From assembly GCA_001831055.1 (NCBI GenBank), contig MIDO01000012.1:1-8952 (forward strand): a DNA stretch of 8,952 bases. The letters are read 5' to 3'. Every line of letters begins with the position of its first letter. Position 1 is the first letter of the stretch. Positions 1-5,614 of the stretch are shown here, one piece after another. A model generated the notes under the pieces. That model saw only the letters and a list, made by a program, of their open reading frames with translations, did not search any database and had not been told where the DNA came from. This DNA is from Verrucomicrobia bacterium GWC2_42_7. Its GTDB lineage: Bacteria > Verrucomicrobiota > Verrucomicrobiia > Opitutales > GWC2-42-7-A. A program made the translations under genes and the position numbers.

Positions 1-684
1 GAAACTCTCAAGGACCTTATCCTGCGGGCTGGAGGATTCACACAATACGCGTTTCCGGAAGGTGCAATTTTTACGCGTGAAACCCTGAAAGATCAAGAAG
101 AAGATATGTTGAAAAAAATGGCTGCTCGTTTGGAATCCGATTTAGCGATTTTTCTCATACAGAACGCCAGTGGCAGTAATAGATCAGATACTCGTCCAGA
201 ATCGATAATGACATTGATGAAATCTGTTCTATCAGAAACAAAAAGAGCAAAGCCTGTCGGTAGGATGATTATTGATATGGATGATATCATGAAAGATAAG
301 GTGGCTGTCCCAGTTGAGAATCAAGATGTCCTTTTGATTCCAAAAAAACCTGTTTCGGTGGCTGTCATGGGAGAGGTTCAATTCCCCTCTTTCCACGTTT
401 TTGACCCGAAAATGAAACCCAATGAATATCTGGAAGCAAGTGGTGGGCTTTCTCATCGGGCAGATAAAGGATCACTGTTTGTTGTCCGTGCAAACGGCGC
501 TTCTGCTTATAAACGAGTTAAAAAGACGCGTTGGGGCCTATCGGGAACCATGCAACCAGGAGATACTATAATCGTTCCTATAAAGATAGAGGTACCTTCC
601 CTTACGCTGTGGACACAATCAACTCAAGTTCTTTATAATCTATCTATGTCTGCAGCTGCCATCGCAACCTTTAAAAATAGATAA
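1..684 (+). CDS. SLBB-domain polysaccharide export protein (Wza-like), 3' part
   Basis: The reading frame is open from the first base, so the gene starts left of the window; 227 residues and a TAA stop are visible. The visible part opens inside one SLBB (beta-grasp) domain, with TLKDLILRAGGFTQYA at residues 2-17. A second follows at about residues 118-165: it begins with IPKKPVSVAVMGEVQFPSF and contains YLEASGGLSHRAD. PGDTIIVP lies at 186-193, and the C-terminal tail has a LWTQSTQVLYNL motif. Family knowledge: outer-membrane polysaccharide export proteins (Wza/OPX class) form the exit channel for capsule or exopolysaccharide, with SLBB domains in the periplasm. The N-terminal lipoprotein signal and Poly_export domain would lie outside the window, so the export role rests on the SLBB arrangement and on the Wzz-like gene 4 nt downstream. 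I am confident of the family but not of the polymer exported. Confidence 0.86.
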   Translation, partial: ETLKDLILRAGGFTQYAFPEGAIFTRETLKDQEEDMLKKMAARLESDLAIFLIQNASGSNRSDTRPESIMTLMKSVLSETKRAKPVGRMIIDMDDIMKDKVAVPVENQDVLLIPKKPVSVAVMGEVQFPSFHVFDPKMKPNEYLEASGGLSHRADKGSLFVVRANGASAYKRVKKTRWGLSGTMQPGDTIIVPIKIEVPSLTLWTQSTQVLYNLSMSAAAIATFKNR

Positions 685-688
685 TGCC

Positions 689-1525
689 ATGGGAAAAAAA
701 GGATTAGAGCTTAACGAAAAATTTTTTAACCAAGAAACTGAACTAAGTGACATTTTGTTTGTTCTATATAAGCATCGTTTCCTCACTCTTACACTTGTAG
801 TAATAGGGGTGATAACAGGTATGGGGTTTGCGCTATTTACTAAAAAAAAATATGAGGGAAAGGCCCTTGTTGCAATAACTTCAACCAGACTCGAGCCTAC
901 AGGTCCCTTGAGCATGGTAACGGGCCTGGTTGGAAAAAAGGATCAGGAAACACTTCAATTGCTTAATTCGCACCAATTCGCAATACAATTTGCAAGTGAA
1001 GTTTTATTGCCAGACCTAGTAAAAATCCCGAATTACAGGGAGGTAACTCTTGACCTGGGTGTTTCTTTATTAAAATCCATACGAAGCATAAAATACGACA
1101 CGAAGACAGGGATTATTTCTGTTTTTTTTAGGTGGGAGGATCCTAAGTTAGTTGCGAAGTGGGCCAATGAATACGTTTCCACTTTTAATAGGGTTGCGAG
1201 GTTCAAAGAAAAACAAGAAAACGAAAAGGCCTTATACTATCTAAACCAAGAACTAAACAAGACTCATTTTATAGCAGTAAAGGAAGCAGCAGCCCATTTA
1301 ACAGAAATAAAGTTAAAAGAATCTATGGCGATTAATGTGCAAGAAGAATACGTGTTAAAAGTAATAGACCCAGCTTTTGAACCCAAAGAACCTGATTCAA
1401 AAAAAATTTATTGGGGCGCTGCTTTCGCTTCTCTAGGATTTGTTTTAAGTCTTCTCTGGATTTTATGGAAGGAATTTATCTCAAAAGAACTAAATGAAGT
1501 TAAAAAGCGAATGTCAGCATTGTAG
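689..1525 (+). CDS. Wzz-like polysaccharide chain-length/co-polymerase protein
   Basis: This 278-residue protein has Wzz topology: a short cytoplasmic N-terminus, a first membrane segment at about residues 31-50 (FLTLTLVVIGVITGMGFALF), a periplasmic stretch of about 190 residues, and a second membrane segment at about 240-260. The second segment is preceded by the proline-containing DPAFEPKEPDSKK stretch typical of Wzz proteins. There is no fused tyrosine-kinase domain, so it resembles the O-antigen or exopolysaccharide class rather than the Wzc class. Family knowledge: such proteins set polymer length and connect synthesis to the outer-membrane exporter, which matches the upstream gene. The start ATG lies 4 nt after the upstream stop and has no good Shine-Dalgarno, which suggests translational coupling. 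A nearer ATG at 684, overlapping the upstream stop, is out of frame and stops after seven codons, so I rejected it. Confidence 0.82.
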   Translation: MGKKGLELNEKFFNQETELSDILFVLYKHRFLTLTLVVIGVITGMGFALFTKKKYEGKALVAITSTRLEPTGPLSMVTGLVGKKDQETLQLLNSHQFAIQFASEVLLPDLVKIPNYREVTLDLGVSLLKSIRSIKYDTKTGIISVFFRWEDPKLVAKWANEYVSTFNRVARFKEKQENEKALYYLNQELNKTHFIAVKEAAAHLTEIKLKESMAINVQEEYVLKVIDPAFEPKEPDSKKIYWGAAFASLGFVLSLLWILWKEFISKELNEVKKRMSAL

Positions 1526-1527
1526 GT

Positions 1528-2415
1528 ATGAATAAATGGCTCTTAATCGATGGTTCGAATTTAGCGTTTAGGAGCTTTTATGGTATCGCAAAGTTGTCCC
1601 GGAAGGATGGTTTTGCGACTAATGCAATTTTCGGCTGGATAAAAACACTTTGGCGTCTAGAAGATACTTTCACTCCTTCGAAAGTAATCACTTTCTTTGA
1701 CATTTCTCGATCTCACTTTCGGCAACAATTATTCCCTGAATATAAAGCAACACGTGCGGCGTGTCCCGAAGATTTGGTTCGGCAATTGCCTTTTATAAAA
1801 GAAGTGACGAGATACATGGGATATGGAATAAAGCAGGAAGAAGGGATTGAGGCAGACGATTTATTAGCGTCTACGGCTAACATACTAGCCAAAAAGAAGG
1901 AAAATGTATTCATCGTTAGCTCAGATAAAGACCTCGCTCAATGCGTTAATTCACAAGTTTCATTGATTTTACCGGGAACTTGCGATACATTAACGAGTTA
2001 TGAGGTGTGCGAGCAATTTGGAGTTGAGCCATCGCAAATGGTGGACTTACTGTCTCTCACGGGGGATTCATCAGACAATATCCCAGGACTCCCTGGTGTT
2101 GGTCCGAAACCAGCAGCTAAATGGCTGCAACAGTACGGAACAATTGAAGGCATTTTCAACTCCATAGAAGGCCTCCCTCAAAAATGGGCTCCTATTTTAA
2201 ACGAAAATCGGCAACTTCTAGAGCGAAATCGAGCATTAATTAAATTAAAAGAAGACTGTCCTATTGATTTAACCCAAGAGGATGGACTTCAAATTCAAGA
2301 ACTGATGGGTTTTTTAGAGAAAATGGAATTAAAAAGCCTCATCGCTTCCGCACAAAAGAGATTTTCACTCCTCCCTGACACACAAAAAGATTCACAGCAA
2401 ATGCTTCTCTTTTAA
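1528..2415 (+). CDS. Stand-alone 5'-3' exonuclease (PolA N-terminal / FEN family)
   Basis: The 295-residue protein matches the 5' nuclease domain of DNA polymerase I without any polymerase part. The metal-binding acidic residues of the family are all visible: D8 in the IDGSN motif, D58 in TFFD, E108/D110/D111 in GIEADDLLA, D133/D135 in SSDKDL, and D180/D183 in LTGDSSDNIPG. The helix-hairpin-helix PGLPGVGPKPAAKWL follows at about 186-200. LFPEYKATR (68-76) is the conserved arch-region motif. Family knowledge: these enzymes remove 5' flaps and RNA primers, and ExoIX-like stand-alone forms exist beside full-length PolA. With all ligands present it should be catalytically competent. It starts 2 nt after the Wzz stop with no clear Shine-Dalgarno, so it is probably translated by coupling in the polysaccharide operon, an odd setting for a DNA repair enzyme. 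Hairpins follow 35 nt after the stop. Confidence 0.93.
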   Translation: MNKWLLIDGSNLAFRSFYGIAKLSRKDGFATNAIFGWIKTLWRLEDTFTPSKVITFFDISRSHFRQQLFPEYKATRAACPEDLVRQLPFIKEVTRYMGYGIKQEEGIEADDLLASTANILAKKKENVFIVSSDKDLAQCVNSQVSLILPGTCDTLTSYEVCEQFGVEPSQMVDLLSLTGDSSDNIPGLPGVGPKPAAKWLQQYGTIEGIFNSIEGLPQKWAPILNENRQLLERNRALIKLKEDCPIDLTQEDGLQIQELMGFLEKMELKSLIASAQKRFSLLPDTQKDSQQMLLF

Positions 2416-2450
2416 GTGATATAGCATAGGCAAAAGAGAGGGGACAAGTT

Positions 2451-2490
2451 GCGAAAACCTTTCTTTTCGCTGGAAAAGAAAAGTTTTCGC
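2451..2490 (+). terminator. Hairpin after the exonuclease gene, likely terminator
   Basis: The 18-nt arms GCGAAAACCTTTCTTTTC and GAAAAGAAAAGTTTTCGC flank the 4-nt loop GCTG and have a single mismatch (C opposite A; G-U if read on the minus strand). It starts 36 nt after the exonuclease stop, a normal terminator position, but no U-run follows on the plus strand. Its arm motif recurs in other intergenic hairpins of this window, so it may be a dispersed repeat that serves as a terminator. Confidence 0.55.
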
Positions 2491-2513
2491 GCATTCCAAA
2501 GAAAAGCGATTAT

Positions 2514-2540
2514 CGCCGAAGAAAAAGTTTTTCTTCGGCG
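2514..2540. terminator. Perfect 13-bp hairpin between convergent genes
   Basis: CGCCGAAGAAAAA (2514-2526), a single G, then its exact complement TTTTTCTTCGGCG (2528-2540). The central A/T pairs would open into the loop. It lies between the convergent exonuclease and glycosyltransferase genes and could terminate either, but no T-run follows directly on either strand. It overlaps a small palindrome GCGATTATCGC at 2506-2516. Confidence 0.45.
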
Positions 2541-2585
2541 AGGGAAAAGGAGTTGTAGCTACTTAATTGCAATATGCAATATGCT

Positions 2586-2626
2586 TATAGTAAAACGCAT
2601 TGAAAATGAATACAGTATTTTGTTTT
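2586..2626 (+). repeat. Dispersed repeat, half copy (41-bp left-end block)
   Basis: This 41-bp stretch is identical to 4286-4326 and differs at two positions from 8115-8155. Here only the left block of the repeat is present: the sequence diverges immediately after TGTTTT and the glycosyltransferase stop codon lies 10 bp further on. The right block seen in the other two copies is missing, so this is a truncated or solo end. The short tandem GCAATATGCAATATGC lies just to its left (2569-2584). Confidence 0.85.
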
Positions 2627-2635
2627 CGAAAATCT

Positions 2636-3673
2636 TTAGCTCATATTGAAGTTTTCCAAGCGACGCTGAATGCGCTTAAGGACAATGTCCTTATCGTACA
2701 AGCGCAACAGGTAATCTAGTGCCAGTTGTGTGGATTCAAGGCGTTCTTGAGGGGTGGACTCAAAGACTTTTCTCAATGTTTTTGCGACCTCATGAGGCAA
2801 AGATAATGCACATTTTTGAGATGCAGTATAATACTCTGGTCGGCTGCAAAAAGGCTGATCAACGACTTTGTGTTTGATTATGAATGGATGATTGGGAGGG
2901 ACTAAATCTGTATGTCCGCCCCATCGGTTTGCCATAACAGGTAGTCGTGCCAGGATAGCCTCTGCAAGGGGAGCTCCCAGTCCTTCGGCAAGGCTAGCTG
3001 TTACGAAACAATCGTACTCTTTATATAAGCCAAGGAGCTTTTCCAAGGGCCAAAATTCTTTTATAAAAATAATATCTTCACGTGGAGGGATCCAATCACA
3101 ACTTGGGCTCATCTTTATAGTCAAAGTGGCTTCTCCAATCTTCGGAAATGCTAACATAAATCCCTGCATTAGAAGGTGATGTCCTTTCCGAAAATGAGAT
3201 TCCCCGCAAAATAAAAACTGAAACGGCTTATCCACATTCCACTGTGTCTTTTGAGGAATAGAATGGAGATTCAACGCTTCGGGCATGAAATAAACTGGCG
3301 TTATCACTCCGCTTCTTTTCAATAGGTTACGAACGTGATGCGAGGGAGCCCACGACTCATCGAAACGATTTAAATTTTCACACCAATCTCTTGGATATAA
3401 ATTCCATTCATGGGCAGGTAATGCTATGTTGTAACATTCAGGAATGGGAATAAAATTAAACCCAAGTGTATTGTGAAATACGATAGATCCCTTGTACTTA
3501 GAGGCTATCTCCGATCTTTGGGAATCAGAATCTGGTGTCTGAATTTCTTCACTTTCTATGCCTAGGTTAAGTAATACCTTCCGATAACGGTAGCCAACTA
3601 CCCCATAACTGATTCTTTGAAAATCTGTTAAAAAGAGTATTCTTTTTTGTTGTTTATAAGTTTTGTCTCCCAT
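2636..3673 (-). CDS. Glycosyltransferase, GT-B fold, GT4-like
   Basis: The 345-residue protein has the C-terminal half of a GT4-type enzyme. FQFLFCGESHFRKGHHLLMQ (151-170) is the usual start of the second Rossmann domain, with the 'G...RKG...L' pattern. EGLGAPLAE (230-238) supplies the E-x7-E pair (E230, E238) that contacts the nucleotide sugar, and NRWGGHTDLVP (249-259) follows. The N-terminal half (RILFLTDFQRISYGVVGYRY) is a divergent acceptor domain. Family knowledge: such enzymes add a sugar to a glycan or protein from a nucleotide-sugar donor; the sugar and acceptor cannot be read from sequence. It converges on the polysaccharide operon and may belong to the same envelope-glycan function, but it is transcribed separately. 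The start ATG has only a weak purine stretch upstream (CCGAAAGATTCAAAG). There is no signal peptide or membrane segment, so it is probably cytosolic. Confidence 0.83.
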   Translation of the reverse strand: MGDKTYKQQKRILFLTDFQRISYGVVGYRYRKVLLNLGIESEEIQTPDSDSQRSEIASKYKGSIVFHNTLGFNFIPIPECYNIALPAHEWNLYPRDWCENLNRFDESWAPSHHVRNLLKRSGVITPVYFMPEALNLHSIPQKTQWNVDKPFQFLFCGESHFRKGHHLLMQGFMLAFPKIGEATLTIKMSPSCDWIPPREDIIFIKEFWPLEKLLGLYKEYDCFVTASLAEGLGAPLAEAILARLPVMANRWGGHTDLVPPNHPFIIKHKVVDQPFCSRPEYYTASQKCALSLPHEVAKTLRKVFESTPQERLESTQLALDYLLRLYDKDIVLKRIQRRLENFNMS

Positions 3674-3730
3674 CTTTGAATCTTTCGGTCACTTGCACTG
3701 CATGGGTAAGTTAAGTCGTCATAAGTTGCT

Positions 3731-3768
3731 AAAACCCTTCTTTTTATACGAAAAGAGATTAGGTTTTT
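3731..3768. terminator. Imperfect hairpin between tRNA-Leu and the glycosyltransferase
   Basis: AAAACCCTTCTTTTT (3731-3745) and AAAAGAGATTAGGTTTTT (3751-3768) form an imperfect stem of the same AAACC-TTCTTTT type seen in other intergenic hairpins here. It lies 58 nt upstream of the minus-strand glycosyltransferase start and downstream of the tRNA, so it could stop readthrough from the tRNA or act in the glycosyltransferase leader. Confidence 0.35.
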
Positions 3769-3822
3769 GTAACGATTTCTATTGCTTGTACTAGACTGCT
3801 TGTACCTAAGAATACATAACCT

Positions 3823-3845
3823 GAATTTGGTTGGCGACCAAATTC
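3823..3845. repeat. Short inverted repeat in tRNA-Leu to glycosyltransferase spacer
   Basis: GAATTTGGT (3823-3831) and ACCAAATTC (3837-3845) are perfect complements around a 5-nt loop. A direct repeat of TGCTTGTAC (about 3783 and 3797, 14-15 bp period) lies just to the left. The function is unknown; it could be an operator or a weak hairpin in the leader of the minus-strand glycosyltransferase gene. Confidence 0.35.
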
Positions 3846-3860
3846 TTCAAACACAAAATG

Positions 3861-3878
3861 GAAGTTTTTAAAAACTTC
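3861..3878. terminator. Perfect 18-bp palindrome downstream of tRNA-Leu
   Basis: GAAGTTTTTAAAAACTTC is fully self-complementary. It lies about 55 nt past the tRNA 3' end on the minus strand. With no loop nucleotides of its own, it would open at the central T/A pairs if folded as RNA. It may be a terminator element or a protein-binding palindrome. A T-run (CTTTTTTG on the minus strand, about 3925-3932) directly follows the tRNA and may itself end the transcript. Confidence 0.35.
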
Positions 3879-3933
3879 AGGAAACCCAATCGTTCCCCAA
3901 AAGGAGACACTCGATGAGAGTAAAACAAAAAAG

Positions 3934-4015
3934 TGCCCAAGAAGGGAGTCGAACCCTTATGCCTTACGGCACCAGATCCTAAGTCTGGCGTGTCTGCCAA
4001 TTTCACCACCTGGGC
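3934..4015 (-). tRNA. tRNA-Leu, anticodon UAG
   Basis: On the minus strand a full class II tRNA can be folded. The acceptor arms are GCCCAGG and CTTGGGC with a discriminator A at 3934. The anticodon stem CCAGA/TCTGG encloses the loop CTTAGGA, giving anticodon UAG (plus-strand positions 3979-3981). The long variable arm TGCC GTAA GGCA and the T-arm AAGGG TTCGACT CCCTT complete it. The long variable arm and the UAG anticodon identify it as leucine, reading CUN codons. CCA is not encoded (ACTT follows), so the CCA end must be added by nucleotidyltransferase. No duplicated tRNA 3' end was seen nearby that would suggest an integrated element. Confidence 0.97.
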
Positions 4016-4048
4016 AAAAAAATTGATGTACTATTGAAGTAGCGATTT

Positions 4049-4077
4049 ACTATACAATGTCGAACAAAAAAACGGAA
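4049..4077 (-). promoter_or_regulatory. Candidate tRNA-Leu promoter
   Basis: On the minus strand TATAGT (4054 to 4049) is a good -10 hexamer whose expected start site would leave a leader of about 25 nt before the tRNA. A poor -35 (TTCCGT, 4077 to 4072) is 17 nt away. A perfect TATAAT lies further upstream (4103 to 4098), without a recognisable -35, and could be an alternative. Confidence 0.35.
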
Positions 4078-4141
4078 AACTCATTTTTTGTACAAATATT
4101 ATACAGCGTAAGTTACTAAGTTTGTTGCAGTCTTCCCTTCT

Positions 4142-4177
4142 TCGCCAAAGAAAAATTAAAAAAAATTTCTTTGGCGA
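4142..4177. repeat. 12-bp perfect inverted repeat upstream of tRNA-Leu
   Basis: TCGCCAAAGAAA (4142-4153) and TTTCTTTGGCGA (4166-4177) are exact complements separated by an A/T-rich 12-nt loop. A smaller stem CTTTCC/GGAAAG follows at 4184-4198. No gene ends immediately next to it. It resembles in composition the TCTTCGGCG hairpin at 2514-2540 and belongs to the hairpin-rich spacer DNA of this window. Confidence 0.5.
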
Positions 4178-4224
4178 TATCCACTTTCCTTTGGAAAGCG
4201 CGAATTTTTATACATTTTATCCGT

Positions 4225-4250
4225 TTTTTCTTTTCACGCGAAAAGAAAGG
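4225..4250. repeat. Hairpin of the CCTTTCTTTTC family
   Basis: TTTTTCTTTTC (4225-4235), loop ACGC, then GAAAAGAAAGG (4240-4250): 11 pairs counting two terminal G-U. On the minus strand the arm reads AAAACCTTTCTTTTCGC, matching the 5' arm of the hairpin after the exonuclease gene over about 17 nt. It lies 35 bp left of the repeat copy at 4286. Confidence 0.5.
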
Positions 4251-4285
4251 TTTTCTCAGCTTGTCTATTCTTAACTTGCCTATGC

Positions 4286-4445
4286 TATAGTAAAACGCAT
4301 TGAAAATGAATACAGTATTTTGTTTTGGGGTGACTTCTCATCCATCGCCCAACATGCTCAAAAACTGAAAGGATTCTTTCTGTCAGGAAAATCTTCTTCT
4401 CCTCAGAAAGAAGGGTTTCCGCGTATCTATCCTCAATGCTATTAA
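4286..4445 (+). repeat. Dispersed MITE-like repeat, full copy (160 bp)
   Basis: The left 63 bp (4286-4348) match 8115-8177 with about five differences. The right 43 bp (4403-4445) match 8254-8296 with one difference. The middle (4349-4402) is not alignable by eye. Near the ends, GCATTGAAAATGAATAC (about 4298-4314) and the reverse complement of the right end, GCATTGAGGATAGATAC, form a 17-bp imperfect terminal inverted repeat (13/17, all differences transitions). No ORF fits inside. The right edge lies 4 bp past the TAG stop of the minus-strand 157-residue gene. With the neighbouring spacer (4016-4285) this fills the 434-bp gene-free gap. Confidence 0.8.
4386..4420 (-). terminator. Hairpin downstream of the 157-residue gene
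   Basis: GGAAAATCTTCTT and AAGAAGGGTTTCC pair with one mismatch and one wobble around a loop of about nine nt. It begins 30 nt past the stop of the minus-strand gene, a terminator position, but no U-run follows. It sits within the repeat element, whose right block supplies the GAAAGAAGGGTTTCC arm. Confidence 0.45.
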
Positions 4446-4449
4446 CTAA

Positions 4450-4923
4450 CTAAAAATCTGATTTGCGTAAGTTTGATTTATCGAGAGGGATCTCGTTGCT
4501 AGTTCTAACAACGAAGACGGCCTCTTTGTTTTTTACCCAAATATTTTGATCCTTGAAGATTCGAGTCGGAATAGCTTCGCAGGCTTCTGCAATGGTTTTT
4601 ACCGGATACCTACGACCTTTACGGGAAAGGTTATGTTCATAGGCAGAGCGGAATATTTTTTCCTCGGTCCTCATCGGACTTTCATTTTCCGGAATCTGAA
4701 CAACCCAGCCTACAAAGTCTTTTCCGTCCAGTTCGTTATTAGGATCTGATACCAAAATCACAAACTGTTTTTTTATGGGGGGAGGTGGCGGCTCCATTTC
4801 TGCTTCAGCCTCCTGGATTTTTACCTCAGATGAAATATCTGAGAGAATCTGAGAAACCGTTTTACCATCTTCCAGGTGACGCTGCATCACCTTCTTAACT
4901 AAGTCTATGTCAACTTTTGCCAT
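4450..4923 (-). CDS. Uncharacterised 157-residue protein
   Basis: I do not recognise a named family, although similar small proteins seem to occur in Verrucomicrobia (recalled, not searched). Residues 1-35 look helical (MAKVDIDLVKKVMQRHLEDG, then TVSQILSDI). An acidic stretch and a run of five prolines (45-49, EMEPPPPPI) link to a compact region at 50-147 that starts KKQFVILVSDP. It contains KDFVGWVVQIPENESP, a basic RKGRRYPVKTIAEACEAIP segment and ends VFVVRTSNEIP. There is no signal peptide or membrane segment, so it is probably cytosolic. The shape suggests a small soluble domain with an N-terminal oligomerisation helix; no catalytic motif is evident. The start is preceded by AAAAGGTAAATAT, an acceptable Shine-Dalgarno. 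It is transcribed alone; rpsA lies 691 bp upstream on the same strand. Confidence 0.8.
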   Translation of the reverse strand: MAKVDIDLVKKVMQRHLEDGKTVSQILSDISSEVKIQEAEAEMEPPPPPIKKQFVILVSDPNNELDGKDFVGWVVQIPENESPMRTEEKIFRSAYEHNLSRKGRRYPVKTIAEACEAIPTRIFKDQNIWVKNKEAVFVVRTSNEIPLDKSNLRKSDF

Positions 4924-5236
4924 ATATTTACCTTTTAATTTAGAAACTTAATGGTGCGAAATCTTTTTTAGAAAAGGAACAATTTTAGCGCTTTCAAAAG
5001 GAAAGCGGTAGAGTTTTTAGGGAAACCCCATTTCGGATACCCTGTATGAGTTTTCCCCATCGCCTTGTCCGAAAAGGAGTTACTTTTGGGAAAGAACGAT
5101 CATTCTCGCTTTCATTTTTATACAAATTGTATCTATTTAATGTGTTTTTCATGGAAGTTTTTCATGGTTATTTTTCAAAATCCTTAAAAAGAATTTTTTG
5201 CATGCCTTCCATTATAACATAGAAACGCAAACTTTT

Positions 5237-5272
5237 GTTTGATCCGTTTGATCTATTTGATCTGTTTGATTA
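5237..5272. repeat. 9-bp tandem repeat, four units
   Basis: Four consecutive 9-mers: GTTTGATCC, GTTTGATCT, ATTTGATCT, GTTTGATTA. A minus-strand open frame across it would read a D-Q-T repeat, but that frame does not look like a real gene. Short tandem arrays like this can vary in copy number by slippage. Confidence 0.7.
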
Positions 5273-5498
5273 AATTTTTTAATCCTTTGATTATCAATAG
5301 CCTGTTTTTTTGAAAATCGTGAAAAATTGGATATTTTCCAGATTATTGATAAAAAATTAGTCATTAAAGCGGTCATCCGCTTTCTTTTCTTTGGAAGCAT
5401 GGACTCCTCTAAAAACTCCTATTTTTTTAGAAAAAACGTTTTCGATAAAAAACGGATATCAATCCATTTGTGCGTAACTAATTTTCAAAAAAGGTTCG

Positions 5499-5534
5499 GG
5501 AAAACCGCTTTTGGATGACCAAAAGCGGTTTTCC
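5499..5534 (-). terminator. Perfect 16-bp hairpin, second terminator after rpsA
   Basis: GGAAAACCGCTTTTGG (5499-5514) and CCAAAAGCGGTTTTCC (5519-5534) are exact complements around the loop ATGA. On the minus strand the stem is followed a few nt later by CCTTTTTTG, a U-run suitable for intrinsic termination. It lies about 80 nt past the rpsA stop, behind another hairpin. On the plus strand it is followed by TGATTTTTTATTTT, so it could act in both directions. Confidence 0.6.
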
Positions 5535-5555
5535 TGATTTTTTATTTTGGAGAAC

Positions 5556-5590
5556 CCGAGAATCTTTTCTCGGAAGAGAAAGGTTCTCGG
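5556..5590 (-). terminator. Hairpin 25 nt after the rpsA stop
   Basis: CCGAGAATCTTTTCTC (5556-5571) pairs with GAGAAAGGTTCTCGG (5576-5590) with one bulge and one G-U, loop GGAA. Placement directly behind rpsA on the minus strand fits a transcription terminator, but the sequence after the stem (GTTCTCCAAAAT) has no U-run. It belongs to the shared-arm hairpin family of this window. Confidence 0.55.
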
Positions 5591-5614
5591 CCTTAACCAA
5601 ACAATACTCAATTC

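Larger units (their letters stand above)
4924..5614. other. 691-bp gene-free spacer with hairpins and short repeats
   Basis: I see no credible gene here; the short open frames are A/T-rich and lack domain-like sequence. The stretch holds the stem CGCTTTC/GAAAGCG (4989-5007), a doubled GTTTTTCATGG (5144-5154 and 5157-5167), the 9-bp tandem repeat at 5237-5272, a stem AAAGCGG/CCGCTTT with loop TCAT (5366-5383), and two strong hairpins after rpsA (5499-5534 and 5556-5590). The promoter of the 157-residue gene should lie in its left part, but no clear -35/-10 pair stands out. A structured RNA cannot be excluded. Confidence 0.5.

Noticed and set aside
2586..2626. CRISPR-like array made of the 41-bp repeats
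   Set aside because: The copies are 1.7 and 3.8 kb apart with genes between them, not regularly spaced, and no cas gene is present.
2449..2649. Open frame of 66 codons after the exonuclease gene
   Set aside because: It runs through two hairpins and the 41-bp repeat block. Its Lys/Arg/Phe-rich sequence is simply the translated hairpin arms, with no domain-like content.
3806..4009. Open frame of 67 codons on the minus strand over the tRNA
   Set aside because: It is the translation of the tRNA-Leu gene itself; the N-terminal MVKLADTPDLGSGA string is a well-known artefact of tRNA-Leu sequences.
3934..4015. tRNA-Leu as an integration (att) site
   Set aside because: I found no direct repeat of the tRNA 3' end elsewhere in the window beyond an 8-bp coincidence near 8305, and there is no integrase gene.
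5212..5518. Two overlapping open frames on opposite strands (5212-5400 minus, 5327-5518 plus)
   Set aside because: Both are short, of A/T-driven composition, lack ribosome-binding sites, and one runs through the 9-bp tandem repeat. Nothing suggests real proteins.
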